A stretch of 64,000 bases of DNA from Flammeovirga pectinis (GTDB lineage: Bacteria > Bacteroidota > Bacteroidia > Cytophagales > Flammeovirgaceae): contig NZ_CP034563.1 in the NCBI RefSeq assembly GCF_003970675.1, forward strand, positions 434,001-498,000. The letters run 5' to 3'. This document shows, piece by piece, positions 46,855 through 55,620 of the stretch. The notes beneath the pieces are model-generated. The model worked only from the letters and a program-made list of their open reading frames with translations. It was not told where the DNA came from and did no database searches. Position numbers and translations under genes: made by a program. Positions within the stretch are counted from its first letter, which is position 1. Each line of letters begins with the position of its first letter.

Positions 46855-47412
46855 ATGGGGGCAAGAGAATCAATTTTAGGGCAAATCAAAGACATAAGTT
46901 TACCTTCTAAAGAACTTCCTCTAGTTCCAATTTTCGAAGGTTTTTCGGATAATAAAGAAGAATATTTTTTAACAATGTTAGCTGCTTTAGGCGTTGAAGT
47001 TATCATTTCAGATCAATTAAGTGATTTAGAAGAAGTGGTAGCAGAAAGAGCAAAAGAAGGAGAGGTGTACAGTAATGTAGAAGGAATACCGAGTGTAGAA
47101 AATATCTCCTCTCAACTAAATTTATCTGTTATTAATGGTTCGTTAGGTGTAGCAGAAAATGGTGCAATTTGGGTAGATGGAGATCAGTTAAAAGAACGTT
47201 ATTTAACGGCAATAGCTTCTCATTTAATGATTGTATTACCTTACCAAAAATTAGTTTGGAATATGCATGAAGCCTACACATATATCAACCCAGAAGAGAC
47301 AGGGTATGGTGTATTTATTTCTGGTCCTTCTAAAACGGCAGATATAGAACAGTCTTTAGTAAAAGGTGCTCATGGAGCTAAATCTTTGACGGTGTTTTTA
47401 CATAAAAAATAA
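46855..47412 (+). CDS. lutC: Lactate utilisation protein LutC
   Basis: ATG 46855 (185 residues), one base after lutB, begins MGARESILGQIKDI, usual for LutC. The later segments GVAENGAIWVDGDQLKERYL and VFISGPSKTADIEQSLVKGAHGAKSLTVFL are LUD-domain landmarks. It completes the lutABC operon, and a terminator follows. Confidence 0.92.
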   Translation: MGARESILGQIKDISLPSKELPLVPIFEGFSDNKEEYFLTMLAALGVEVIISDQLSDLEEVVAERAKEGEVYSNVEGIPSVENISSQLNLSVINGSLGVAENGAIWVDGDQLKERYLTAIASHLMIVLPYQKLVWNMHEAYTYINPEETGYGVFISGPSKTADIEQSLVKGAHGAKSLTVFLHKK

Positions 47413-47455
47413 CAATGAAGAAGAGATTCCTATTTATGGTTTCTTTATAATAATT

Positions 47456-47500
47456 TCCTTATTTGAAGCTGTTTATTGGTTTTCAAGTAAGGATTTTTTT
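47456..47500 (+). terminator. Intrinsic terminator of lutABC
   Basis: TCCTTATTTGAA pairs with TTCAAGTAAGGA (one mismatch), followed by seven T. Confidence 0.8.
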
Positions 47501-47527
47501 ATATTGATTTACAATGATGATTAAAGG

Positions 47528-48550
47528 ATGAAGCGGAATAAAAAAGCAAAACTATCGGATATTGCCAAGGAGCTTGGTGTAAGTAATGCAACGGTATCTA
47601 GAGCATTAAACGGTTCTGAAAAAGTACAGCCTGCTACTAAAAGTAAAATACTTGCATTGGCCAAGAAATTGAATTATAAACCCAACCAATTAGCACAAGG
47701 TTTAGTAAAGAAATCTACTAAGACAATTGGTGTGATCTTACCTACTTTCGAGAAGAATTTCTTTTTTAGAGTGTTGAAAGGTATTGAAAGTGTGTTGCAT
47801 AGTGCTGATTATAAGATTATTATTACGACTTCTGGCGATAACGCAAAGCAAGAAAAAGAGGCCTGTTATTCTTTATCTTCTTATCACGTAGATGGTATTA
47901 TTTTGTCGCTTTCTTATAACCACGAGGATCCTAATTTTTTAATTGATATTCAAGATGATGGTATTCCACTTTTATTTATGGATAGAATTTATGAGGAAAT
48001 TGATGCCAATTATGTTATTAGTGATGACTTTACAGGAATGTATGAAGCCATTAATAAACTAATTGATAAAGGGCGACGTAGAATTGTACATATCAAAGGG
48101 CCTGAAAATATTTCGACATCATTTTCTAGACATCAAGGGTATAAACAAGCCTTAAAAGATCATGGTATAGAATACGATAAAGAATTGGTTGTGCAGTGTG
48201 AACATGAAGCAGAAGTAAAGCAAAGTTTAAGGTCGCTTTTTAAACAAGGAATTGATTTTGATGCGGTAACTTGCTACAACGATTATTATGCTTTTCATGC
48301 TATGGAACTCTTAAAAGAAAGAGGAATTGAAGTGCCAAAAGATGTTGGTATTGTTGGTTTTGCAAATGAGCCTTTGGCTTCGTATACATCACCTAAATTA
48401 TCTACAGTAAACCAACCTGCGGAACTAATGGGTAAACGGGCGGCATCATTAATAATAAACGAAATTGATTTATTGAAAAAGGAAGAAGCTTACGAGTTTG
48501 AAACCGTTTTGATGGAAACATATTTAATAGAAAGAGAAACTACACTTTAA
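47528..48550 (+). CDS. LacI-type transcriptional regulator
   Basis: The 340-residue protein has the LacI headpiece (KLSDIAKELGVSNATVSRALNGSEKVQPATKSKIL, residues 8-42, with the helix-turn-helix and hinge) and a periplasmic-binding-like sugar domain. A perfect palindromic LacI-type site before fucI and a near copy between fucP and its divergent neighbour are probable targets. The ligand (perhaps fucose, fuculose or a phosphate ester) is not visible from sequence. Confidence 0.85.
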   Translation: MKRNKKAKLSDIAKELGVSNATVSRALNGSEKVQPATKSKILALAKKLNYKPNQLAQGLVKKSTKTIGVILPTFEKNFFFRVLKGIESVLHSADYKIIITTSGDNAKQEKEACYSLSSYHVDGIILSLSYNHEDPNFLIDIQDDGIPLLFMDRIYEEIDANYVISDDFTGMYEAINKLIDKGRRRIVHIKGPENISTSFSRHQGYKQALKDHGIEYDKELVVQCEHEAEVKQSLRSLFKQGIDFDAVTCYNDYYAFHAMELLKERGIEVPKDVGIVGFANEPLASYTSPKLSTVNQPAELMGKRAASLIINEIDLLKKEEAYEFETVLMETYLIERETTL

Positions 48551-48554
48551 AAAA

Positions 48555-48584
48555 CTGAGTATACCTTTAAGATGATATACTCAG
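48555..48584. terminator. Weak bidirectional hairpin
   Basis: CTGAGTATA pairs with TATACTCAG between two convergent genes; no long T run, so termination strength is uncertain. Confidence 0.4.
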
Positions 48585-48596
48585 CAATTTATTCTT

Positions 48597-49790
48597 TTAT
48601 AATTGAAGCTCTTTTAGTTCTTTATTAAATAATTGTAGCGTTAATTTTTCTAATTCCACTTCGTCGCCTTCAAAATGGTAGGTAACATGATGATGAACCA
48701 CAGAATCTTGAACAGCAAGTTCTTTGGCAGGGGAAGAAGATTCTAACTCATAAAAAGGCCCCAATTGATCGCCATTTTTTAAAGGTCCGTCATTGTATGT
48801 ATTTACAACATCGCCAGCATAAGGCGCTTCTTGAATTTCCCACATAGAATTTACATAATCCTGATCGTTATCAAAAGAGAATTGTACAACAGTTAGTACT
48901 TTCTTTTCTGCATCGTAACTACCGAGCATAGGAATTGTATTTTCTGGAGGCAAACCAATTTTACTTCTATGTGTACCATCACCTTTAAATAAAATCATTT
49001 GATCTTTTACCGAAAGTTTATCAGCAGGAATATCACCAAAGTAACTTTTATAGTTAGTAGCCCCTTTAAACGGGATAAACATTGCTGTTTCTGATGAAGG
49101 TTTCAACATACCCAAAATCCAAATAGAAAGTAACCCAGAAGATTTATTCCATTTTGAGTTTCCTATATTTTTAATTTGATTGACAGATTCGAAACCAACA
49201 AAATCAACATTAATAGCATTTAAATTAACGGCTAGTTTCTTTTCTACAGTCTTTTGATCAAAAAGGTTAATTGCTCGTTTTACTTCAATAAAGAAATCAA
49301 ATCCTTGATAGTTTTTCAAGTTCATTTCTTTCTTAAAAACAGCACTGTTTTCTGTTTGGCTAACAATATCAAACCCTTCGGTATCAATTTCTTTTGGAGT
49401 CTTCCAATTGTCAAAGGTAAATTCTTGTTTAGGAGCAAAGAAAATAGAGTTTTGTCCGCCTTCAGGACCTAACCAAAAACGATCTTCACCACCATAAATA
49501 TTAATTTTTTCTTCAAGTTTATCAGAAGAAATAGCCGCATAATTTAACCAACCATAACTGTTACCTTCCTCCCCTTGGGCAGAACTAGTAAGTATTCTAC
49601 CTTGGTAGTTAGGAACAACAGCAAGTAAACTTTTACCATTGTTATTTTTAAGTACGATTGTTTCTTGATATTGCTTTAAAAAAGAAGCGTCATAACCAAA
49701 AGTACCTTTGTCTAGTGTCTTTTGTTTGGTGTCGCAACTAGCTGAAGTTAATATTCCCATAATTAGTATACCTTTTGAAATTATATTCAT
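48597..49790 (-). CDS. Sugar-epimerase-like lipoprotein (DUF6786 type?)
   Basis: The 397-residue protein has a lipoprotein signal (IISKGILIMGILTSASC). The body, with LLAVVPNYQGRILTSSAQG, YGWLNYAAI, GGEDRFWLGPEGGQ and FELNNDQDY-like stretches, resembles the beta-sandwich fold of galactose mutarotases. DUF6786 is a family name I attach with low confidence. It shares a control region with the fucose permease, so it may act on free fucose outside the cytoplasm, for instance as a mutarotase (inference). Confidence 0.55.
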   Translation of the reverse strand: MNIISKGILIMGILTSASCDTKQKTLDKGTFGYDASFLKQYQETIVLKNNNGKSLLAVVPNYQGRILTSSAQGEEGNSYGWLNYAAISSDKLEEKINIYGGEDRFWLGPEGGQNSIFFAPKQEFTFDNWKTPKEIDTEGFDIVSQTENSAVFKKEMNLKNYQGFDFFIEVKRAINLFDQKTVEKKLAVNLNAINVDFVGFESVNQIKNIGNSKWNKSSGLLSIWILGMLKPSSETAMFIPFKGATNYKSYFGDIPADKLSVKDQMILFKGDGTHRSKIGLPPENTIPMLGSYDAEKKVLTVVQFSFDNDQDYVNSMWEIQEAPYAGDVVNTYNDGPLKNGDQLGPFYELESSSPAKELAVQDSVVHHHVTYHFEGDEVELEKLTLQLFNKELKELQL

Positions 49791-49845
49791 TTCATGCTCA
49801 TTAAAAAATTATATGTTTAAGGTATTGATACAATCACGGCTCAAC

Positions 49846-49863
49846 AATGTAAACGTTTTCTTG
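49846..49863. promoter_or_regulatory. Imperfect LacI-type operator
   Basis: AATGTAAACGTTTTCTTG matches the fucI site in the left half and centre, with changes in the right half. Confidence 0.5.
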
Positions 49864-50019
49864 GGGTAATGACTTTATTCCTAGTATGTTCGGAACGTGG
49901 ATAAAATAAATCGTATTTATAACGTTTAAAGTAAGAGATGTTAAGAAATATCGAAAAAGATTTTTTATTTGACTTTGTGCCTTTACAAGGAAAAACAAAC
50001 TTTTTAAGCAAATAATAAT

Positions 50020-50033
50020 AGGAAACCACAGGA
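50020..50033. promoter_or_regulatory. Fucose-island shared element, copy 2
   Basis: AGGAAACCACAGGA is the exact complement of the element at 43591-43604 before fucA; AGGAAA is repeated here with a 10-bp period. Confidence 0.6.
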
Positions 50034-50150
50034 AAGTTTATTGGTTAAAAGCTTTCAACTTGTAAGATATAATTACAGAAATACACCCTGTAATTTTAAT
50101 AAAAAAATAGAAGAATAGACATATTTATTCTTGAGCAAACGTACATAGAA

Positions 50151-51491
50151 ATGAATGAAATTATCACTGAACAACTAGATATTAAGGAGGAAAAGACGAC
50201 CTCTATTAATTCAGAAAGCAAAGTAGTAGAAAAAAAGTACCTCGTGCCTTTTATTCTTATTTCAAGCTTATTTGCGTTATGGGGTTTTGCCAATGATATT
50301 ACAAACCCTATGGTTTCGGCTTTTCAATCTGTAATGGAAATTTCTACTTTTAAAGCATCTCTAGTACAGTTTGCTTTTTATGGAGGGTACTTTACAATGG
50401 CCTTACCAGCTGCGTTATTAATTAAGAAGTATTCTTATAAATCTGTTATTTTAATTGGTTTGGGATTGTATGCAGTAGGTGCATTGTTATTTATCCCTGC
50501 GGCACAATTTCAGATGTTTGGATTTTTCTTAGTATCACTTTATATATTAACTTTTGGATTAGCATTTTTAGAGACTACTGCTAACCCGTTAATATTATCA
50601 TTAGGTAGTAAAGAAACAGCAACAAGAAGGTTAAATTTAGCACAGTCTTTTAATCCTATTGGCTCAATAACAGGTATGTTTGTGGCACAGCAATTCATTT
50701 TATCAAATTTGCAATCAGCAGAAAAAAATACAGACGGATCGTTAATTTATGCTGGGTTAGACGAAGTAGCAAAACAAGCCGTTAAAGTACACGATTTAAT
50801 GATTATTCGTAATCCTTATGCACTATTAGGGATTGTAGTAATTGGTGTAGCAGTTGTTATTGCGGTAACTAAAATACCCAATAATAAAGAAGCAGACGAG
50901 AAATTTAATTTAGGAGCTACCTTAAAAAGGTTAGTAGGAAATAAGATATACAGAGAGGGTGTTGTAGCACAAATATTTTATGTTGGTGCGCAAATTATGT
51001 GTTGGACATTTATTATCCAATATGCAGAAAATTTGGGTTATTCTAAGGCAGATGCTCAGAGTTTAAATATTATTGCAATGGTAATGTTCTTAATATGTAG
51101 GTTTATTGCTACGGCTTTAATGAAGTACGTAAACTCTGCATTATTGCTCACAATATTTGCATTTGGAGGTGTAACAACAATGTGTATTACAATATTTGTA
51201 GGTGGTACAGAAGGACTTTATGCTTTGGTTGCAACATCTGCTTTTATGTCGTTAATGTTCCCTACAATTTATGGTATTACATTAGAAAATTTAGATCACG
51301 ATGCTGAATTTGGAGCAGCAGGTCTTGTAATGGCAATTGTGGGTGGAGCTTTAATGCCACCAATGCAAGGTGCAATGATAGATCAGGAAAGTATTTTAGG
51401 AATTGATGGCGTTAACTTTTCGTTTATTATTCCTTTGGTATGTTTCTGTATGATTGCACTATTTGGTTATCGACGATTTGTCACAAAATAA
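50151..51491 (+). CDS. fucP: L-fucose:proton symporter (MFS)
   Basis: The 446-residue membrane protein has 12 predicted helices and the FucP/GlcP signatures FALWGFANDITNPMVSAFQ, VQFAFYGGYFTMALPAALL and AFLETTANPLILSLG, and RLNLAQSFNPIGSITG. It imports L-fucose with protons. It is divergent from the epimerase-like lipoprotein gene. It supplies substrate to FucI and completes the import side of the pathway. Confidence 0.92.
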   Translation: MNEIITEQLDIKEEKTTSINSESKVVEKKYLVPFILISSLFALWGFANDITNPMVSAFQSVMEISTFKASLVQFAFYGGYFTMALPAALLIKKYSYKSVILIGLGLYAVGALLFIPAAQFQMFGFFLVSLYILTFGLAFLETTANPLILSLGSKETATRRLNLAQSFNPIGSITGMFVAQQFILSNLQSAEKNTDGSLIYAGLDEVAKQAVKVHDLMIIRNPYALLGIVVIGVAVVIAVTKIPNNKEADEKFNLGATLKRLVGNKIYREGVVAQIFYVGAQIMCWTFIIQYAENLGYSKADAQSLNIIAMVMFLICRFIATALMKYVNSALLLTIFAFGGVTTMCITIFVGGTEGLYALVATSAFMSLMFPTIYGITLENLDHDAEFGAAGLVMAIVGGALMPPMQGAMIDQESILGIDGVNFSFIIPLVCFCMIALFGYRRFVTK

Positions 51492-51513
51492 TTTTTTTTA
51501 CAGTTTTAATTAG

Positions 51514-51550
51514 AAACCTCTTCTTTTTTAAGGAAGAGGTTTTTATTTTT
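51514..51550 (+). terminator. Intrinsic terminator of fucP
   Basis: AAACCTCTTC pairs with GAAGAGGTTT, then a T run. Confidence 0.85.
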
Positions 51551-51835
51551 AACCACATTTCTGGTTTTCAATAAAAACTATCTTACACCCAACTATTTAA
51601 AAAGGATTTCGCACTTCCAGAAGAATATCTTGATGTAACTGAAACTTTTTGCTTTTGTCTTGAAGAAATGATCCTAGAAAGTAATAAGGACTATTTTATT
51701 AGTTTGTTAAGGATAACATTAAAATAATGATAATTACTCTCAGACACTTTTGTTTGTAAAGTAATATCAGAAGTATAAAAATATCCTATTACATTAGTAT
51801 AAAGAAATCTTATTTTACTAAAAACTAAATTGATT

Positions 51836-52105
51836 ATGGCAGACAAAGAAGAACATAAGGATTTTGAAAACACCAATTTTAAATTTGATTTAGGTGAACT
51901 AATGTTCGAATCGTTGAGAGTAGGTCTTGAAAATAGAGCCTATTTAGACGAAATTTTAGGCAGACAATTAGAATTAGAAGCCAAAATTGATGGAGAAGAG
52001 TTAGATATGGATGATGTAAACGAAAAATTAGTATATCTACGAAAACAAATCTTAGATAACACAAAAGAAGATATTATTGACGTAGTCGCAAAATATTCTA
52101 AATAA
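51836..52105 (+). CDS. Small acidic protein of unknown function
   Basis: The 89-residue protein is taken from ATG 51836; a TTG two codons upstream is possible. It is rich in Glu, Asp and Leu (ENRAYLDEILGRQLELEAKIDGEELDMDDVNEKL), looks helical, and may form a coiled coil. No known family is recognised. A very strong terminator follows directly. Confidence 0.55.
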   Translation: MADKEEHKDFENTNFKFDLGELMFESLRVGLENRAYLDEILGRQLELEAKIDGEELDMDDVNEKLVYLRKQILDNTKEDIIDVVAKYSK

Positions 52106-52107
52106 AA

Positions 52108-52157
52108 AAATTACCACAATTGTAATAAGCTAACTAATTACAATTGTGGTAATTTTG
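52108..52157 (+). terminator. Long perfect terminator hairpin
   Basis: A 19-bp perfect stem (AAATTACCACAATTGTAAT with its complement) is followed by T residues. The stem is AT-rich but unusually long. Confidence 0.75.
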
Positions 52158-52199
52158 TATATTAAAAGACCTATTTAATCTTGCTTGGTTTAGTTAATT

Positions 52200-52601
52200 A
52201 TGAATAAAGAAATACTCATTAAAGAATTACAATTTAAGGCTATCAGAAGTTCTGGAGCAGGAGGACAGCATGTTAATAAGGTATCTTCCAAAGTAGTACT
52301 TTCTTTTGATGTCGCTAAATCTGAAGGACTAAACAGTCGTGAGAAAACGTTATTATATAAGAATATTTCTTCTAGATTAACCAATGAAAAAGAGCTACAA
52401 CTTGCTTGTGATGATTCTAGAAGCCAAGTACAAAATAAAAATAAGGTAATAGATCGTTTCTTTGACTTGTTAAAAGTAGGTCTGTTTGTCCCAAAAAAAC
52501 GACTTGCCTCAAAACCAAGTAAGGCATCTATAAAACGCATGAAAGACAAGAAGAAAAAGCGTGGTGATTTGAAGAAACTAAGGCAGAAACCGAATTATTA
52601 A
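52200..52601 (+). CDS. arfB: Alternative ribosome-rescue factor ArfB (peptidyl-tRNA hydrolase)
   Basis: The 133-residue protein has the class I release-factor core RSSGAGGQHVNKVSSKVVL with the GGQ motif at residues 21-23 and the basic tail KKKKRGDLKKLRQKPNY. The size and tail match ArfB (YaeJ), which releases stalled peptides from ribosomes lacking a stop codon. It is not coupled to other genes. Confidence 0.93.
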   Translation: MNKEILIKELQFKAIRSSGAGGQHVNKVSSKVVLSFDVAKSEGLNSREKTLLYKNISSRLTNEKELQLACDDSRSQVQNKNKVIDRFFDLLKVGLFVPKKRLASKPSKASIKRMKDKKKKRGDLKKLRQKPNY

Positions 52602-52914
52602 TTGTTCTCTTCTTTAGCGTTGTAACCTTAAATAAATATTAAATAAATATTAAATAACGATTCTCTTTATTCCAAAGCATGGGTGATAATCACAAAGTAA
52701 TAATGATTGTAAACATTGTTTGCAGATCTTATTTAAGAAGAAAATAATCATTGCTTTTTTACCTCTTTTTCGCCTTGTATTTTGTAGTAATTTCAATAAA
52801 TTGTAATCAAAAGTTAATGAAGGTTGAACTCTTCTCACAACTTCAATTAGCTAAAATTACTTTCACTATTTATTAACTACACTATTGACTTATCAATAGA
52901 AAACTCATAATGCG
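52602..52914. other. Intergenic region, little visible
   Basis: This 313-bp gap holds a short AT-only tandem repeat (TTAAATAAATA-type near 52630) but no gene. The promoter of the LuxR-type gene probably lies at its right end. Confidence 0.4.
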
Positions 52915-53670
52915 ATGCTACTTTATTCAAGCAAATCTTTAGATATTTTCTTCGAACATCAATTTGATAGATGTATATTAAATTGGAAGGAAACTCCAGA
53001 GTCTATAGCACTATTTAAGAAAGATATTCTCAGTTACGTTAAAGTTGGTACTACATATTTAATGAAACAAGCCATTTGGTATCAAGAAAAATTAACTATT
53101 CCTATAAACGAAGAATTAGGTAAATGGATTGAGGAAAATATGAACGAACCTTTTATACAAGAGTTTAAAAATAGAAATTACTATCCCTTAAATAACGAGT
53201 ATCATTATCCTGTTGCATTAGTAATAGGAGCAGAAGCGTATAATTTGTTTGCACTAACACAATTAAATGAAAAGACAACTGATATTACTACAGGAAGACG
53301 GAAACCTAAAGTTTTTGCAAACAGGCAAGAAGCAAAAATTTGGCTAGATAAATGGCAATCTGCTAAACCAAATTATAACCACCAAGAAGAATTAAAGGGT
53401 AGCAAATTATCTCCAAAAATTGATTCAATTTTAAAAACGCATTACAAAAGTCAATTAAACTTTCTGGAAGAAGATAAAAATAACTTTAACACCGTAACTA
53501 GAAGAGAAAAAGAGATTATAACCTATTTACTTCAAGGGAAAAAAGTGGGAGAAATTGCTTTACTTTTATGTATTTCTGTACATACCGTACGTACGCACTG
53601 GAAAAACATTAAGAAGAAACTACAAATTAAATCTGTTCTAGATTTTTCGCATAAAGATGTAGTTGTGTAA
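52915..53670 (+). CDS. LuxR-type helix-turn-helix regulator
   Basis: The 251-residue protein has a C-terminal LuxR-type DNA-binding domain: VTRREKEIITYLLQGKKVGEIALLLCISVHTVRTHWKNIKKKL (residues about 196-238). The N-terminal 190 residues are a domain I do not recognise, without a receiver or PAS motif. The input signal is unknown. It is followed by a 98-bp palindrome. Confidence 0.75.
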   Translation: MLLYSSKSLDIFFEHQFDRCILNWKETPESIALFKKDILSYVKVGTTYLMKQAIWYQEKLTIPINEELGKWIEENMNEPFIQEFKNRNYYPLNNEYHYPVALVIGAEAYNLFALTQLNEKTTDITTGRRKPKVFANRQEAKIWLDKWQSAKPNYNHQEELKGSKLSPKIDSILKTHYKSQLNFLEEDKNNFNTVTRREKEIITYLLQGKKVGEIALLLCISVHTVRTHWKNIKKKLQIKSVLDFSHKDVVV

Positions 53671-53674
53671 TTAA

Positions 53675-53772
53675 TTTCAAATCCTATTTGGTTCTGACTT
53701 ACTTTTAAAGAGCAGCCCTAGTTGTCCTTACCTGCCATCAGAAGTGAATCAGAACCTGAAGGGGATTTGAAA
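53675..53772. repeat. 98-bp imperfect palindrome
   Basis: Outer arms TTTCAAATCC and GGATTTGAAA enclose GGTTCTGACTT and GAATCAGAACC. It lies between the LuxR-type gene and the DTW-domain gene. It is too large for a usual terminator and could be a small mobile palindrome. Confidence 0.6.
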
Positions 53773-53841
53773 GCTTTATTACTAACGATAGTTTATTAGG
53801 CTACAATCAATACCTCATAATAAGTAATTTGATTTCTAAAT

Positions 53842-54585
53842 TTATTCATTAGTTGTATCTGATTTTTGCTCGAAAATAATATTTCTTTCAGTACTCTTTT
53901 TATACATATCCTTAGTAACAATCTCTTTCTTAGAATTTGATCGATAAGAATAATTGTGTGGGCTTAGAATACATTCTATTTGGTATTCAAGCATTTTTTC
54001 GAAAGGCAAAAGGAAATCTTTTGTATCACATTGTTCTAATTCACCTTCTTTCAGTAAATTTAAAACAGTATAAATAGACTCAATAGTACTAAGGCAAAGA
54101 GATTCTGGCTGCTGTTTGATAATAAATTTTGATTTTATTTCATTATCAAAACTCACTCTTTGTAGTTTATGTAAATTCTTACTTAGCTTAAGCATTTTAC
54201 GGGCGCAGGGCCAAGTACCATCTAAAATAAAGATGTGTGGATTATTACCTAAAAAAGAAGCTATTTCTGAACTGTTCCTTAACGATAAGTTGAAATTTTC
54301 TTTTCCTGGGTAAAGTAAGAAAGAAGAACTTGCTTCTTTAGTTAGTATTTCGTTTACCCGTTTATTATTTGTAAAATCAACCCCAACTATAACTTCCGAA
54401 TTTTCAAGTTGAAGATTAGTCATAAGACCCGTTCCATTTTTTTCCTTACGGTATTCCTTAGGATGCATAAGGAAAATAAAACGAGTTTTAGTTTTTATAG
54501 GATTAGTGTATTTACAAATACATGAGTTTGAAGGCCTCATACATTTGTAACATTTGACTCTTGGATTTTTTATTTCTACTCGCAA
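53842..54585 (-). CDS. DTW-domain tRNA-uridine aminocarboxypropyltransferase
   Basis: The 247-residue protein has the DTW family features: a zinc-type Cys group at the start (CYKCMRPSNSCIC), FIFLMHPKEYRKEKNGTG, the signature ILDGTWPCARKML, and a later LCLSTIESIYTVL. TapT/DTWD proteins add an acp group from S-adenosylmethionine to uridine in tRNA. I call the activity from the family. The stop is 71 bp after the 98-bp palindrome. Confidence 0.85.
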   Translation of the reverse strand: MRVEIKNPRVKCYKCMRPSNSCICKYTNPIKTKTRFIFLMHPKEYRKEKNGTGLMTNLQLENSEVIVGVDFTNNKRVNEILTKEASSSFLLYPGKENFNLSLRNSSEIASFLGNNPHIFILDGTWPCARKMLKLSKNLHKLQRVSFDNEIKSKFIIKQQPESLCLSTIESIYTVLNLLKEGELEQCDTKDFLLPFEKMLEYQIECILSPHNYSYRSNSKKEIVTKDMYKKSTERNIIFEQKSDTTNE

Positions 54586-54772
54586 AGTAACTCTCTTTTA
54601 TTGCTATAACATGCTGACTAAATCGCATAACGAGCATATTAATGCGTAAGCAAATTTAGTTATTGTGTATGCCCAAAATGAACACAGCTTTATTTTATTT
54701 TAAAGATAAAATAATCTTTTAGAGGTTGCAAGTATCTTATGTGTGTGGGTACTATACTGAAGTTTTTGTACA

Positions 54773-54808
54773 ACAAAAGATTCTTTTCCAAGAGTCGTAG
54801 TTGTTGTA
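54773..54808 (-). terminator. Probable intrinsic terminator
   Basis: Read on the minus strand, a CAACAA...GACTCTT and AAGAATC...TTGTTG stem is followed by T residues, just downstream of the gene at 54813. Confidence 0.5.
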
Positions 54809-54812
54809 TAAA

Positions 54813-55148
54813 TCAATCTCCAAATCTACTTGCATAGGCGAACGTTAAATTACTACCCAATGTCTTTATGTCTTGATCGTATTTTTTTTGCGACCATTTT
54901 ATATAGAATAGAAACAACCCTAAGCATTTAGCATCTTGGTATATCAATAATTCAATAGCAGATAACCCAAGATAACTCTTCATTTTAAATGCACTTATAT
55001 TGTTTGTACAGGTATTAAATAGACTTAAGATTGTTTCTTCTTTTCTATTAAAATGAAAATCAATTACTACATCAAATAATGCCTGATATAGTTTTTCTCT
55101 CTTCTCTTTTTCATAAGAAATAGTAGAACTCATTTCATTCCTAATCAT
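54813..55148 (-). CDS. Hypothetical helical protein
   Basis: The 111-residue protein (or 106 from an ATG five codons later) is helical, with KYDQDIKTLGSNLTFAYASRFGD at its end. No motif is recognised. It is separated from the lipoprotein gene at 55210 by 61 bp and may be transcribed with it. Confidence 0.5.
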   Translation of the reverse strand: MIRNEMSSTISYEKEKREKLYQALFDVVIDFHFNRKEETILSLFNTCTNNISAFKMKSYLGLSAIELLIYQDAKCLGLFLFYIKWSQKKYDQDIKTLGSNLTFAYASRFGD

Positions 55149-55209
55149 CTTTTTGATGTTTACTTCAACTTCAATTTATAATATGTTGGAATGAGTTTAT
55201 ATCGTCAGG

Positions 55210-55620
55210 TTAGCGTTTCACTCCTTCAAAATGTCCAATATCTTCTTTATGATTAATCCAAGACCCCGTCATGGTATTATCTTCTAAAGAAATCACTCCT
55301 TTAAGCGTTATAATAATTTGTTCTTTTAACCTTAGTTCGGTATCATCAAAAGTGGCTACAGCAGTTATAATTCCGTTTTTGTCTACACTCCCTTCAATAG
55401 GTGTATAAACATCAGAGCCATCAAAATTTGAGGAGAGAGATCCATTTTCAATTTTCATGTACCATTCTCCCATTACAGTACGGTTCTCCGTTAGAATATT
55501 ACCATAGTATTCTCCATTATATAAAGATACAGCTCTAGGGTCTACTTCTTCGTCTTCGCAAGATTGAAAGAGTAGGCCAAAAATGAACAAAAAGGCGATT
55601 GTGATTTTTAAATTTTTCAT
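55210..55620 (-). CDS. Small lipoprotein of unknown function
   Basis: The 136-residue protein starts with a lipoprotein signal (AFLFIFGLLFQSCEDEE, Cys followed by acidic residues). The remainder is a small beta-rich domain (YYGNILTENRTVMGEWYMKIENG, GSWINHKEDIGHF). The family is not recognised. It lies upstream of the hypothetical gene at 54813. Confidence 0.55.
   Translation of the reverse strand: MKNLKITIAFLFIFGLLFQSCEDEEVDPRAVSLYNGEYYGNILTENRTVMGEWYMKIENGSLSSNFDGSDVYTPIEGSVDKNGIITAVATFDDTELRLKEQIIITLKGVISLEDNTMTGSWINHKEDIGHFEGVKR

Larger units (their letters stand above)
49791..50150. other. Divergent control region of fucP
   Basis: This 360-bp gap holds a near-LacI operator (49846-49863) and the shared 14-bp element (50020-50033). 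No gene is visible. Confidence 0.6.

Noticed and set aside
52625..52660. Short AT tandem repeat (TTAAATAAATA type)
   Set aside because: Simple AT-rich repeat expected by base composition, with no linked structure or gene.
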